Source: Bradyrhizobium sp. WBOS07
Lineage (GTDB): Bacteria > Pseudomonadota > Alphaproteobacteria > Rhizobiales > Xanthobacteraceae
Assembly: GCF_024585165.1 (NCBI RefSeq)
Contig: NZ_CP029008.1
Span: 5,785,501-5,849,500 of the forward strand
Direction of reading: 5' to 3'
DNA length: 64,000 nt
The translations under genes were made by a program, and so were the position numbers. Positions 16,639-25,925 of the stretch are shown in pieces. How positions within the stretch are numbered: position 1 is the stretch's first letter; every line of letters begins with the position of its first letter. The notes under the pieces are model-generated. The model was not told the DNA's origin and did no database searches. It saw nothing but the letters and a program-made list of their open reading frames with translations.

Positions 16639-18825
16639 TCAGGCAAAGGTGATGTTCTGGTCGCGCAGCGGCACCGAGCGGATGCGTTTGCCGGTCGCGG
16701 CGAAATACGCGTTGAGCACCGCCGGCGCCGCGACGCCGATGGTCGGCTCGCCGACACCGCCCCAGAACCCGCCGCTCGGCACCATCACCGTTTCCACTTT
16801 CGGCATCTCGCCGATGCGCATCGAATTGTAGGTGTCGAAGTTGGTCTGCTCGATCTTGCCGTCCTTGACGGTGCAGCCGCCATAGAAAAGCGCGGACAGC
16901 CCATAGACGAAGGAGCCCGCGACCTGTCGCTCGACCTGCGCCGGATTGACGACGTAGCCGGGATCGGTGGAGGCGACGATGCGATGCACCTTGATCTTGC
17001 TGCCGTCGGTCACCGAGATCTCGGCGGCGCCGGCGACATAGCTGCCATAGCCCATCACTTGCGCGATGCCGCGATAGACGCCCTGCGGTGCCGGCTTGTC
17101 CCAGCCGATCTTCTCGGCGACCGCATTGAGCACCGCGAGGTGCTTGGGGTGATTGCCCATGAGCTTGCGCCGGAATTCGAGCGGGTCCTGGCCTGCGGCC
17201 TGGGCCAGCTCGTCCATGAAGCATTCCATGTAGATCGCGTTGTGATTGACGTTGACGCCGCGCCAGAAGCCGGGCGGGACGTGCGGGTTGCGCATCGCGT
17301 GCTCGACCAACAGATTCGGCACCGAATAGCCGAACGCGGCCTCGCCGGATTGGGCGACACCCTGGAAGGCGGCCGGATCCATGCCGTTCTGCAGCGCTTC
17401 CGGGCGGAGCGAGAACAGGATCGATTGCCCGGACAGACGGTAGTGCAGCGCGATCAGATTGTTGTTGGCATCGAACGCGCCGGTCATCTTGCACTGGGTG
17501 ATCGGATGATACCTGCCGTGCGCCATGTCCTCTTCGCGCGACCACAACAGCTTGACCGGGGTGCCCGGCATCTGCTTGGCGATCATCACGGCCTGACGGA
17601 CATAATCGGTCTGGCCGCGCCGGCCGAAGCCGCCGCCAAGCATCACCTTGTGGACGTCGCACTTCTCCGCCGGCAGCCCGGAGGCCTCCAGCACCGCTGC
17701 GAACGCCGCTTCGCCGTTCTGCGTGCCGCACCACACCTCGCATTTGTCCGCGCTGTAGAGCGCGGTGGCGTTCATCGGCTCCATGGTGGCGTGGTTCTGG
17801 TAGGGATAGGAGTAGACGGCCTCCACCTTCTTGGCGGCACTGGCAATGGCGGCTTTGGCGTCGCCATTCTTGTTGCCGACATAGGCCGGCTGGTCGTCCT
17901 TGAGCCCCTCGGCCAGCCACTTTGCAATCGACTCGCTCGAGACCTTGGCGTTGTCACCCTCATCCCAGACGATCGGCAGCGCGTCGAGCGCGGTCTTGGC
18001 GTGCCACCAGGTGTCGGCGACCACGGCAACCGCGGTATCGCCGACCTTGACGACCTTCTTGACGCCTTTCATGGCGGCGATCTTGGATTCGTCAAAACTC
18101 TTCAGCTTGCCGCCGAATACCGGGCAGTCCTTGATCGCGGCGTTCAACATGCCCGGCAGCTTGATGTCGGCGCCGTAGATCATGGCGCCGGTGGTCTTGT
18201 CGAGGGTGTCGAGCCGCTTCACGCCCTTGCCGATCAGCTTCCAGTCCTTCGGATCCTTCAGCTTGACCTCGGCCGGCGGCGTCAGCTTCGCGGCGGCTTC
18301 GGCGACCTTGCCGTAGGTCGTGGTGCGGCCCGACGGCTTGTGGGTAATGACGCTGTTTTCGGCCGTGCATTCGGCGGCCGGCACTTTCCATCCGTCGGCG
18401 GCGGCCTGGATCAGCATCACGCGCGCGGTGGCGCCGCCCTTGCGGACATAATCCTGCGAGGAGCGGATGCCGCGGCTGCCGCCGGTGGAGAAATCGCCCC
18501 AGACGCGCTTGCGGGCGACGCTCGTGCCGGGTGTCGGGTATTCGGTCGTGACCTTGGTCCAGTCGCATTCGAGCTCCTCGGCCACGAGCTGGGCGAGGCC
18601 TGTGAGCGAGCCCTGGCCCATCTCGGAGCGGGCGATGCGGATCACGATAGTGTCATCGGGCCGGATCACGACCCAGGCGCCGATCTCGGGCGAGCCGTCC
18701 GCGGCGCGGACCACGGCGGGGCCGCCGAAGGGGATGTCGAGACCGATGGCGAGGCCGGCGCCGAGCGTGGCGCTGCCGATGACGAAGGCACGGCGGTTCA
18801 TCCTGGGAGAAACATGCTTGTTCAT
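16639..18825 (-). CDS. Xanthine dehydrogenase-family molybdopterin subunit (isoquinoline 1-oxidoreductase beta-like)
   Basis: A 728-aa molybdenum hydroxylase large subunit with a Tat signal (MNRRAFVIGSATLGAGLAIG), so it acts in the periplasm. Moco-binding stretches include SEMGQGSLTGLAQLVAEEL, MLGGGFGRRGQTDYV, WRGVNVNHNAIYMECFMDEL and the C-terminal GGVGEPTIGVAAPAVLNA with the catalytic-type Glu. Length and domain order (no separate FAD subunit) fit the isoquinoline 1-oxidoreductase/periplasmic aldehyde oxidase group. The [2Fe-2S] subunit gene ends 11 bp upstream. Such enzymes hand electrons to c-type cytochromes, and here cytochrome genes (soxX, soxA) follow. Substrate unknown. Confidence 0.88.
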   Translation of the reverse strand: MNKHVSPRMNRRAFVIGSATLGAGLAIGLDIPFGGPAVVRAADGSPEIGAWVVIRPDDTIVIRIARSEMGQGSLTGLAQLVAEELECDWTKVTTEYPTPGTSVARKRVWGDFSTGGSRGIRSSQDYVRKGGATARVMLIQAAADGWKVPAAECTAENSVITHKPSGRTTTYGKVAEAAAKLTPPAEVKLKDPKDWKLIGKGVKRLDTLDKTTGAMIYGADIKLPGMLNAAIKDCPVFGGKLKSFDESKIAAMKGVKKVVKVGDTAVAVVADTWWHAKTALDALPIVWDEGDNAKVSSESIAKWLAEGLKDDQPAYVGNKNGDAKAAIASAAKKVEAVYSYPYQNHATMEPMNATALYSADKCEVWCGTQNGEAAFAAVLEASGLPAEKCDVHKVMLGGGFGRRGQTDYVRQAVMIAKQMPGTPVKLLWSREEDMAHGRYHPITQCKMTGAFDANNNLIALHYRLSGQSILFSLRPEALQNGMDPAAFQGVAQSGEAAFGYSVPNLLVEHAMRNPHVPPGFWRGVNVNHNAIYMECFMDELAQAAGQDPLEFRRKLMGNHPKHLAVLNAVAEKIGWDKPAPQGVYRGIAQVMGYGSYVAGAAEISVTDGSKIKVHRIVASTDPGYVVNPAQVERQVAGSFVYGLSALFYGGCTVKDGKIEQTNFDTYNSMRIGEMPKVETVMVPSGGFWGGVGEPTIGVAAPAVLNAYFAATGKRIRSVPLRDQNITFA

Positions 18826-18836
18826 GAGGCGGCTCC

Positions 18837-19286
18837 TTACGCGCTGGCGATCGTGTGGATCGCTTCACGCACCTGTTGGAAGGTGCCGCAGCGGCAGATG
18901 TTGGTGATGGCCTCGTCGATGTCGGCGTCGGTCGGTTTCGGCTTCTCGTTCAGCAGCGCGGCCACGGCCATGATCATGCCGCTCTGGCAATAGCCGCATT
19001 GCGGCACGTCCTGGGCGATCCAGGCCTCCTGCACCTTGTGCAGCGTGTCGCCCGAGGCGAGCCCTTCGATCGTGGTGATCTTCTTGCCTTCGGCCTCGCT
19101 GACCGAAACCCCGCAGGAGCGGGTGGCGACGCCTTCGATGTGAACCGTGCAGGCACCGCATTGTGCAATGCCGCAACCGTATTTCGTGCCGGTCAGGCCG
19201 GCATTCTCGCGAATCGCCCACAGCAGGGGCGTATCCGGCTCGACGTCGAGGGTGAAGGTTTTTCCGTTGATTGTTAGGTTTGCCAT
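18837..19286 (-). CDS. [2Fe-2S] subunit of the molybdenum hydroxylase
   Basis: A 149-aa protein with two iron-sulfur domains: a plant-ferredoxin-type cluster ([15 protein letters not shown], later RSC) and a C-terminal helical cluster (CGYCQSGM and ICRCGTF). This is the small electron-transfer subunit of xanthine dehydrogenase-family enzymes. ATG 19286 is chosen because MANLTINGK is the usual start; upstream in-frame residues are not conserved-looking. It has no signal peptide and is probably carried out with the Tat-bearing large subunit. First gene of the minus-strand run, divergent from the radical-SAM gene with a 273-bp gap. Confidence 0.92.
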   Translation of the reverse strand: MANLTINGKTFTLDVEPDTPLLWAIRENAGLTGTKYGCGIAQCGACTVHIEGVATRSCGVSVSEAEGKKITTIEGLASGDTLHKVQEAWIAQDVPQCGYCQSGMIMAVAALLNEKPKPTDADIDEAITNICRCGTFQQVREAIHTIASA

Positions 19287-19559
19287 CGCAGTCCCCTGAT
19301 TGGTCCAATCCACCGATTGAACTCAGGCGCGCAATGTGTCCGGCAAACTGGAACGGTTCAAATCAACAGTCCGAGGGGTCGCTGCGAGGAATCTGGCCGT
19401 CGCGGGCCGCAAGATCTCTCTTCAGGCGCCGGCTGCCGGGCTTGAGGCGACGTCTGCGGTTCCAGCGCATGTGGCCGAGCGACAGTTTGTCCTTTTTGCC
19501 GGGATGCAAGACGACCGCGCTTTGCTACACTGCGCCGACGCAAAAGGAGTTCCATCGAC

Positions 19560-21173
19560 GTGCCAAGCCCCTGCAACGTGTTGATGCTCTATCCGCTGTT
19601 CACGGCGGAATCGTTCTGGAGCTTTGGCGAATCCTGCAAGCTGATGGGGGTGCGGCGTCCCGCGGCCCCGCTCGGATTGATCACCGTCGCGGCGATGTTG
19701 CCCGAGAGCTGGACGGTCCGGCTGATCGACTGCAACACGCAGGCGCTCGATGACGACGAGCTCGCCTGGGCCGACGTCGTCTTCACCGGCGGCATGTTGC
19801 CGCAGCAGGCGGATACGCTGCGCTTGATCGATATGTGCCGCGCGGCGGGCAAGCCGGTGGTCGTCGGCGGTCCCGATCCCACCTCCAGCCCGCACATCTA
19901 TGAGAAGGCCGACTTCCGGGTGCTCGGCGAGGCCGAGAGCGTCATCGACGACTTCATCGCGGCCTGGGAGAGCGGGGCACGCTCCGGCACCTTCACCGCG
20001 CCGAAGTTCCAAGCCGACGTCACCAAGACGCCGGTGCCGCGCTTCGACCTCCTGAAGTTCGAGGACTATCTCTATCTCGGAGTGCAATATTCCCGCGGCT
20101 GCCCCTTCACCTGCGAGTTCTGCGACATCATCGAGCTCTACGGCCGCGTGCCAAGGACCAAGACGGTCGAGCAGATGTTCGTCGAGCTCGAGACGCTCTA
20201 CAAGATGGGCTACCGCGGCCATCTCGACTTCGTCGACGACAACTTCATCGGCAACAAGAAGTCGCTGCGCCAGTTCCTGCCGCAGCTCGCCGAGTGGCAG
20301 CGCGCCCATGGTTACCCCTTCGAGCTATCGACCGAGGCGTCGGTCAATCTCGCCGACGATCCTGAACTCCTGGAGCTGATGGGCGCGGCCAACTTCTTCG
20401 CCATCTTCGTGGGCATCGAGAGTCCCGACCCTGCGACCCTGGTCGCGATGCGCAAGAAGCAGAACACAAGGCGCAACATCGCCGAGAGCATCCACAAGAT
20501 CTATGCCGCCGGCATGCTGGTCACCGCCGGCTTCATCGTCGGCTTCGACAATGAGAAGGTCTCGATGGCCGATGCGATGATCGATTTCATCGAGGAGGCC
20601 GCGATTCCCGTCGCCATGGTCGGCCTGCTCTACGCGTTGCCGAACACGCAGCTGACGCGGCGGCTGGAGCGCGAAGGGCGGCTGCATCCGGGCCACGACG
20701 TGGCGCCGACCATCGGTGCCGATCAATGCACGGCCGGCATCAACTTCGATCCGGTCCGCCCGCTGCGCGAAATTCTGACGGACTACAAGCGGGTGCTGGA
20801 GCACATCTACAGTCCGGCAGCCTATGCGGGACGCATCGAACGCCTGATGACGTTGCTCGATCGATCCAGGCAGCGCTCCGAGCTGACCGAAGGGGATATC
20901 CGCTCCAAGCTGGGGGCGATGGAAACGGTGCACAAGGTGGTCACCGCCCTTCCCGAGGCGCGGGCGCCGCTGTGGCAGGCCTTCATGAACTGCGCCAAGC
21001 GCGATACGTCATCTGCACGCATCGCGGTGCAGATGATCGCCGCCTACGCCCACCTCGGACCGTACTCGCGCAAGGTCATCGCTGCCATCGACACGCGCCT
21101 TGCCGCGATCGAGGACGAGACGGTCGTTCCGGCGGCGACGTCCGGCATGACGGCCGCCCGGCATCTGGCCTAA
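19560..21173 (+). CDS. B12-binding radical SAM protein
   Basis: A 537-aa protein with an N-terminal cobalamin-binding-like domain (about 5-145), then a radical SAM core whose iron-sulfur cysteines are C181, C185 and C188 in RGCPFTCEFCD. The C-terminal part (about 370-480) resembles the extra domain found in hopanoid methylase-type proteins such as HpnP. It starts with GTG at 19560 after AAAAGGAG. Enzymes of this layout methylate or rearrange unactivated carbons. I do not assign HpnP: no hopanoid genes are nearby, and several paralogues of this family occur per genome. It is convergent with the MFS gene. Confidence 0.85.
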   Translation: MPSPCNVLMLYPLFTAESFWSFGESCKLMGVRRPAAPLGLITVAAMLPESWTVRLIDCNTQALDDDELAWADVVFTGGMLPQQADTLRLIDMCRAAGKPVVVGGPDPTSSPHIYEKADFRVLGEAESVIDDFIAAWESGARSGTFTAPKFQADVTKTPVPRFDLLKFEDYLYLGVQYSRGCPFTCEFCDIIELYGRVPRTKTVEQMFVELETLYKMGYRGHLDFVDDNFIGNKKSLRQFLPQLAEWQRAHGYPFELSTEASVNLADDPELLELMGAANFFAIFVGIESPDPATLVAMRKKQNTRRNIAESIHKIYAAGMLVTAGFIVGFDNEKVSMADAMIDFIEEAAIPVAMVGLLYALPNTQLTRRLEREGRLHPGHDVAPTIGADQCTAGINFDPVRPLREILTDYKRVLEHIYSPAAYAGRIERLMTLLDRSRQRSELTEGDIRSKLGAMETVHKVVTALPEARAPLWQAFMNCAKRDTSSARIAVQMIAAYAHLGPYSRKVIAAIDTRLAAIEDETVVPAATSGMTAARHLA

Positions 21174-21180
21174 GGGGGCC

Positions 21181-22569
21181 CTACTTCACCGCCAGCCGCA
21201 GGAAGCTCATCACGCTGCCGAGGGCGGCAAAGCCGGCGCCGAGCGCCAGCGCCAGCGTTGCGCCCTCGTGGCCGGCGAGCGCAAAGCAGGCGGCGGCAAG
21301 CGCGGCGCCTGTCGTCTGTCCCGTCAGGCGTGCGGTGGCGACGATGCCCGAGGCGCTGCCGCTGCGATGCGGCGGCGCGCTCGACATCACCGCCTTCATG
21401 TTCGGCGCCTGAAAGAAGCCGAACCCCATGCCGCAGATCACCATCCGCCAGATAATGTCGGCAATGGCAGGGTTGGCGGGAAGCGTCGCGAGCAGCGCCA
21501 TGCCGAGGCCGAGCAGCACGAGGCCGATGCCGCCGAGCAGGCCGACTGCGTGGCGATCGGACAGGCGGCCGGCGATCGGCGCCATGATGCCGACCACCAG
21601 CGGCCACGGCGTCATGAAGAAGCCGGTCTCGACCTGCGAGCGGCCGAGCACGTCCTCGAAATAGAACGGCAGCGAGACGAAGGCGAGGCCCTGGACCGCG
21701 AATGAGCACACGGCCGTTGCCGCCGACAGCGCGAACATCGGCCGGGCGAACAGGTCGATCGGCAGCATCGGCGCGGGATGGTCGGCGTGCCGGCGCGTCA
21801 GGATCAAGCCGAGCGAGAGCGCGGCGACCAACTCGGTGCCAACGAGCACCGGCGACAGATTGTGCGCCGCGCTGCCGATGCCGGTGATGAACAGGCCGAG
21901 GCAAGCCGAAGCCAGGATCGCGCCGAGGAAATCGAAGCCGTGATCGGCGCGCGGCGTCTTCGGCAGCATCGCAAAGCCGATGCCGATCGCGACGAGGCCG
22001 AACGGGATGTTGACGGCGAATAGCCAGGGCCACGGGCCGAACGCCAGGATGGCCGACGCAATCGACGGCCCGAAGGTGAAGGCGGTCGCGACCACCAGCG
22101 CGTTGTGGCCGAAGCCGCGGCCGAGCATCCGTCCGGGATAGACGAAGCGCACCAGCGCGGTGTTGACGCTCATGATGCCGCTGGCGCCGAGGCCCTGCAG
22201 CGTGCGCGCGAGCAGGAGGCTGTCCAGCGACCACGCCACCGCGCAGAACAGCGAGGCGATGGTGAACAGGATCAGGCCGCCGAGATAGATGCGCTGGTGC
22301 CCGACGATCTCGCCGAGCGCGCCGAGCGGCAGCAGCGTTGCCACCAGCGCGATCTGGTAGACGTTGACGACCCAGACCGACTGCTCCGGGCTGACGTGCA
22401 GATCCGCGGCAATGGCTGGCAGAGCGATGTTGGCGATCGCGGTGTCGAGCGAGGCCATCGCCAGCGCGGTGAAGATCGCGGCGATCGCCCAGCGCCGCTG
22501 GGCTGCCGGGAGACCATCGGCGACGGGGCGGTCGGGCTCGCGCGCAGCGGCGGGTAACGTGGTTGTCAT
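21181..22569 (-). CDS. MFS transporter, DHA2 (EmrB/QacA-like) drug exporter family
   Basis: A 462-aa membrane protein with about 14 hydrophobic segments. MASLDTAIANIALPAIAADL is the DHA2 first-helix motif, and LLLARTLQGLGASGIMSVNTALV the motif-C-like region. ATG 22569 begins MTTTLPAAAREPDRPV; upstream in-frame starts add no recognisable sequence. It probably exports drugs or small organics by proton antiport. It is alone in orientation here and ends 7 bp from the converging radical-SAM gene, so it probably has its own promoter in 22570-22933. Confidence 0.83.
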   Translation of the reverse strand: MTTTLPAAAREPDRPVADGLPAAQRRWAIAAIFTALAMASLDTAIANIALPAIAADLHVSPEQSVWVVNVYQIALVATLLPLGALGEIVGHQRIYLGGLILFTIASLFCAVAWSLDSLLLARTLQGLGASGIMSVNTALVRFVYPGRMLGRGFGHNALVVATAFTFGPSIASAILAFGPWPWLFAVNIPFGLVAIGIGFAMLPKTPRADHGFDFLGAILASACLGLFITGIGSAAHNLSPVLVGTELVAALSLGLILTRRHADHPAPMLPIDLFARPMFALSAATAVCSFAVQGLAFVSLPFYFEDVLGRSQVETGFFMTPWPLVVGIMAPIAGRLSDRHAVGLLGGIGLVLLGLGMALLATLPANPAIADIIWRMVICGMGFGFFQAPNMKAVMSSAPPHRSGSASGIVATARLTGQTTGAALAAACFALAGHEGATLALALGAGFAALGSVMSFLRLAVK

Positions 22570-22933
22570 TGCGTTCGCGCGGCGCTCCGGCGCGTGGCTC
22601 CAAGGTCCAATTGGCATGTACTACGGTGGGACCGCCTTCCACAGCCATCCGCCTGCATGCTGTCTATGCGCGAAAAGGTGCGGCGGCGGTGCCCGGGGCT
22701 CAAGACAAAAATCGAAAAACAACCCCATGCACAGTAGAGTGCCCCTTGAAAGATAAGGGATTTTCGAAACGCCGCGTCGGCGGTTGCGATCACGTTGACG
22801 CATCGGCCAAATCCCTGCGGCTGCAAACCGCGGACGCATACGATGAAGCCCGCGGCGCGCGCATCGGTCGGCCGACGTTGAGCCAGATCAACACTCCCGC
22901 AGCAGGCTCGCGGACCTTTCCTGGAGGGCATCG
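22570..22933. other. Divergent intergenic region with one FixK box
   Basis: This 364-bp stretch separates the MFS exporter (minus) and the Ca2+/H+ antiporter (plus). I see no gene in it. The only recognisable element is the FixK-type box at 22878-22891. Confidence 0.6.
22878..22891 (+). promoter_or_regulatory. FixK/FNR-type box before the Ca2+/H+ antiporter gene
   Basis: TTGAGCCAGATCAA matches TTGA-N6-TCAA exactly. Its centre lies 49 bp before ATG 22934 and 67 bp before the alternative ATG at 22952. A class II promoter would start transcription about 41 bp downstream, near 22926. It has the same consensus as the boxes of fixN and fixG in this window. Confidence 0.6.
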
Positions 22934-24052
22934 ATGGAAGGGGCCGCCGATATGCAGATCCTGCTCAGGGAGATCCGGAATACTCCTTTGCTGTGGATGC
23001 TCGCCTTCGTGCCTATCGTACTGGTGGCCGAGAAGGCGGCTCCGCAGTCCCACACGCTGCTGTTCGTGCTGGCCGTGCTTGCCATCGTGCCGCTGGCGGC
23101 CCTGCTCAGTCATGCTACCGAAGCCGTGGCAGCGAAGACTGGTGATGCCGTTGGCGGGCTGCTCAATGCTACGCTCGGCAACCTGACGGAACTGATCATC
23201 GCCATCACGGCACTGCATGCGGGCCAGTACATGCTAGTGAAGGCCTCGATTGCGGGCGCGATCGTCACCAACGCGGTGTTCATGCTGGGGGCCTGCCTGC
23301 TGCTCGGCGGCCTGCGCTACCATGTTCAGGAGTTCAACCGTGCCGGCGCGCGGCTATCATCGGGTCTGCTCCTGATGGCAACCGTGGCCCTGCTCGCGCC
23401 GTCGGCGGTCGCCGATCTCGATCACCTGCCGCAGGATGGCGGCATCCTGACCAAGCTCAGCCTCGGCATTTCGATCCTGCTGATCCTCGCTTACGGACTC
23501 GGCCTGTGGTTCTCGCTCGTGACCCACAAGGAATTGTTTGCCAGCGCCGACCACGGCGACGACAAGGAGGCGCACTGGCCGATCGGAATAGCCGTGGGCA
23601 CGCTTCTGGTCGTCACGGTGCTGGTCGCGCTGGTCAGCGAGATCTTCGTGGAATCGGTGCAAAAGGCGGCGGAAACCTTCGGGATGAGCCCGGCTTTTGT
23701 CGGCTTCATCGTCGTCTCGCTGGTCGGGGCCGCAGCCGAGTTTGCGGTGGCTTTTGCCGCTGCACGTAAGGACCGGCTCGACATGGCGGTGAGCATCGCG
23801 CTCGGCAGCGCCTCGCAGATCGCGCTGTTCGTGGCACCCGCGCTGGTGTTGCTCAGCTACGTGGTCGGGCCGAAGCCCATGGACCTGCAGTTCTGGCCGG
23901 GCGCCGTCACCATGGTGATGATCGCGACGGTCACGTCCGCCTACATCACCGCCAGCGGCCGCTCCGCGTGGTTCGTCGGCGCGCTGATGATCTTCATCTA
24001 TGCGGTCTTTGCGCTGACGCTGTATGTCGTTCCGCCGGTGGGCCAGGGATAG
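22934..24052 (+). CDS. Calcium/proton (CaCA/Cax-type) antiporter
   Basis: A 372-aa membrane protein with about 11 hydrophobic segments and the two internal repeats of the CaCA superfamily. The alpha motifs are GNLTELIIAITAL (near 75) in the first half and GAAAEFAVAFAAARKD (near 260) in the second; the acidic residues in them bind cation. It expels Ca2+ in exchange for H+. Two starts are possible: ATG 22934 after CTGGAGGGC, or ATG 22952 after GAAGGGG, which fits better with the FixK-box geometry. It is alone and followed by the converging SulP gene. Confidence 0.87.
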   Translation: MEGAADMQILLREIRNTPLLWMLAFVPIVLVAEKAAPQSHTLLFVLAVLAIVPLAALLSHATEAVAAKTGDAVGGLLNATLGNLTELIIAITALHAGQYMLVKASIAGAIVTNAVFMLGACLLLGGLRYHVQEFNRAGARLSSGLLLMATVALLAPSAVADLDHLPQDGGILTKLSLGISILLILAYGLGLWFSLVTHKELFASADHGDDKEAHWPIGIAVGTLLVVTVLVALVSEIFVESVQKAAETFGMSPAFVGFIVVSLVGAAAEFAVAFAAARKDRLDMAVSIALGSASQIALFVAPALVLLSYVVGPKPMDLQFWPGAVTMVMIATVTSAYITASGRSAWFVGALMIFIYAVFALTLYVVPPVGQG

Positions 24053-24188
24053 ACTGCATCGGTTTGCCGGCGGCTCATCGGAGAATGGCCGGCTTGCGGC
24101 AAGTCATCTGCCGGCGAGGCTATTTCGTTGTCGCGGGTAGGCCCAGTCACTGCAGGCGCGAGCGGGTCATATTCGCCGCTCTGCCTTT

Positions 24189-25925
24189 CTACGGGCCGAC
24201 CTTGACCTCATCCTCCCAGTCCTCCCACGCGACGTCATTGATCTCCAGATAGCTCGAAACGGCCGAGCCGATGGTCGGAAAGAACTGGGCTTCGCCAAGC
24301 TGAGCATACAAACCAAAACGCTTCAGCTTGTCCTTCACGGGATCCTTGAGCTCGGCAAAGCAGAGTTCAATGCCCCTGGCCTTGAGCGCCTCGTCCAGTT
24401 CGGCAACAGTATCGCAGGCGGTTACGTCTACGCTCGTGACCGGTTCGGCGGCGACGACCAGCCAGCGCACGGGTGTTGGCGATGTTTCGATCGCGGCGAG
24501 AATTCGCTCCTTGAAGAACTCGGCGTTGGCGAAGAACAGCGGCGCATCCCATCGGAACAGCACCAGTCCGGGGATCAAACGGGCATCGGGATATCTCGTG
24601 ATGTCGTGATAGCCCTTGACGCCGTACGCGCGCCCGAGAATGGCGGAGTGCGGACGCCAGCCGTCCCACAGGAATTCCGCAATCGCCACCGCAACGGCGA
24701 GGCCGATTCCCGGAATTGGGCCGAACACGGCCACGCCCACGAAGCACAGCACGGTCAACCAGAACTCCCACCGCTGGATCCGGTAGATCCGCTTGAGATC
24801 GTTGATCTCGATCAGGCCGATCGCGGCTGCGATCACCACTGCCGCCAATGCGGCGTTCGGCAGGTGCTGCAACAAATTGGGCGCAAGCAGTAGAAGGAAC
24901 GCGATCGCGATCGCGCCGACGACATTCGCCAGCTGGGTGCGCGCGCCGGCGGTTTCGGCAACCGGCGTACGCGACGAGCTGCTGCTGATCGGAAAACCCT
25001 GAAAGAAGCCGGTCGCCAGGTTGGCTGCGCCAAGACCCACCATTTCCTGGTTGGGATCGACCTTGTCACCCAAACGAGCAGCATAGGTTCGCGACAACAC
25101 GCTGGTGTCGGCGAACGAGACCAGGGCGATGGCGGATCCGCCGGCCAGCACGGGGATCAGATCGCCGTATCCGATCTTGGGAATCGCGAAAGCCGGCAGA
25201 CCTTGCGGAAGTGGCCCCAGGACTTTCACACCATGACCGGTTGCCAGATCAAGCAGTGCGACGACAAGGGTCGCTCCGACGACGGCAATCAGGACTCCCG
25301 GAAGTCGTTTGCTGCCCTTAAGCAGCAGGATGACGATCAGCGTGCCAAGCCCGACTGCGAATGCGGCCCTGTTCATCTTGCCTTCGTGGATCCCGGTGGC
25401 GATAGCCCAAAGGTCTTTCAGCGGGCCCTCGCTCTCGATCGAGAAGCCGAGCAGCTTTGGCAGCTGGCTAATCAAAACGGTCAGCGCGATGCCGTTCATG
25501 TAGCCATAGCGTATCGGCTTGGACAGAAGCTCGGTCAAAAACCCCAACCGCGCGATGCCCGCCACAATGAGCATAGCTCCTGAAACGAGCGCCATCATCG
25601 CGGCAAGCATCGCTGCGCGCACCGGATCACCGCCAGACAAGGGGGCAATCACGCCGAGGATGACGGCAGCCAGCGCCGAGTCGGGGCCAAGCACGACGAT
25701 GCGGCTCGGACCGAACATCGCGTAGACAAGAAGAGGGACGATGGTGGCGTAGAGCCCGTGGATGCCCGGCAGGCCGGACGCCGCGGCATAAGCAATTCCG
25801 ACCGGAACGAGCATGGCCGCCAGCGCGAGACCTGCGAAAACATCGTGCCGAAGCCAATCAGATTCGTAGTGGCGAAGCGTATGGATTCCGGGGACCCAAC
25901 GTGTCCAATCGTTCACGGAGTTCAC
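24189..25925 (-). CDS. SulP-family anion (sulfate/bicarbonate) permease with STAS domain
   Basis: A 578-aa protein with about 11-12 membrane segments and a C-terminal STAS domain (about 435-560). The family signature appears at the start: VFAGLALAAMLVPVGIAYA, then GLPGIHGLYATIVPLLVYAMFG. The STAS domain shows LVVAAEPVTSVDVTACDTVAEL, where the serine phosphorylated in SpoIIAA-like domains is replaced by threonine or valine. It transports sulfate, bicarbonate or another anion. ATG 25925 is preceded by a FixK-type box 103 bp upstream, so expression probably rises at low oxygen. It converges with the Ca2+/H+ antiporter. Confidence 0.87.
   Translation of the reverse strand: MNSVNDWTRWVPGIHTLRHYESDWLRHDVFAGLALAAMLVPVGIAYAAASGLPGIHGLYATIVPLLVYAMFGPSRIVVLGPDSALAAVILGVIAPLSGGDPVRAAMLAAMMALVSGAMLIVAGIARLGFLTELLSKPIRYGYMNGIALTVLISQLPKLLGFSIESEGPLKDLWAIATGIHEGKMNRAAFAVGLGTLIVILLLKGSKRLPGVLIAVVGATLVVALLDLATGHGVKVLGPLPQGLPAFAIPKIGYGDLIPVLAGGSAIALVSFADTSVLSRTYAARLGDKVDPNQEMVGLGAANLATGFFQGFPISSSSSRTPVAETAGARTQLANVVGAIAIAFLLLLAPNLLQHLPNAALAAVVIAAAIGLIEINDLKRIYRIQRWEFWLTVLCFVGVAVFGPIPGIGLAVAVAIAEFLWDGWRPHSAILGRAYGVKGYHDITRYPDARLIPGLVLFRWDAPLFFANAEFFKERILAAIETSPTPVRWLVVAAEPVTSVDVTACDTVAELDEALKARGIELCFAELKDPVKDKLKRFGLYAQLGEAQFFPTIGSAVSSYLEINDVAWEDWEDEVKVGP

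Noticed and set aside
15311..17920. A possible fusion of the Mo-hydroxylase region with SoxF in one frame of 869 codons
   Set aside because: Only the last 423 codons are SoxF; the upstream part lies out of frame with the real Mo-hydroxylase and reads as nonsense. SoxF has its own Tat signal at 16582.
16564..18993. 809-codon plus-strand frame opposite the Mo-hydroxylase gene
   Set aside because: Shadow frame; no motif, and the minus strand encodes a clear molybdopterin subunit.
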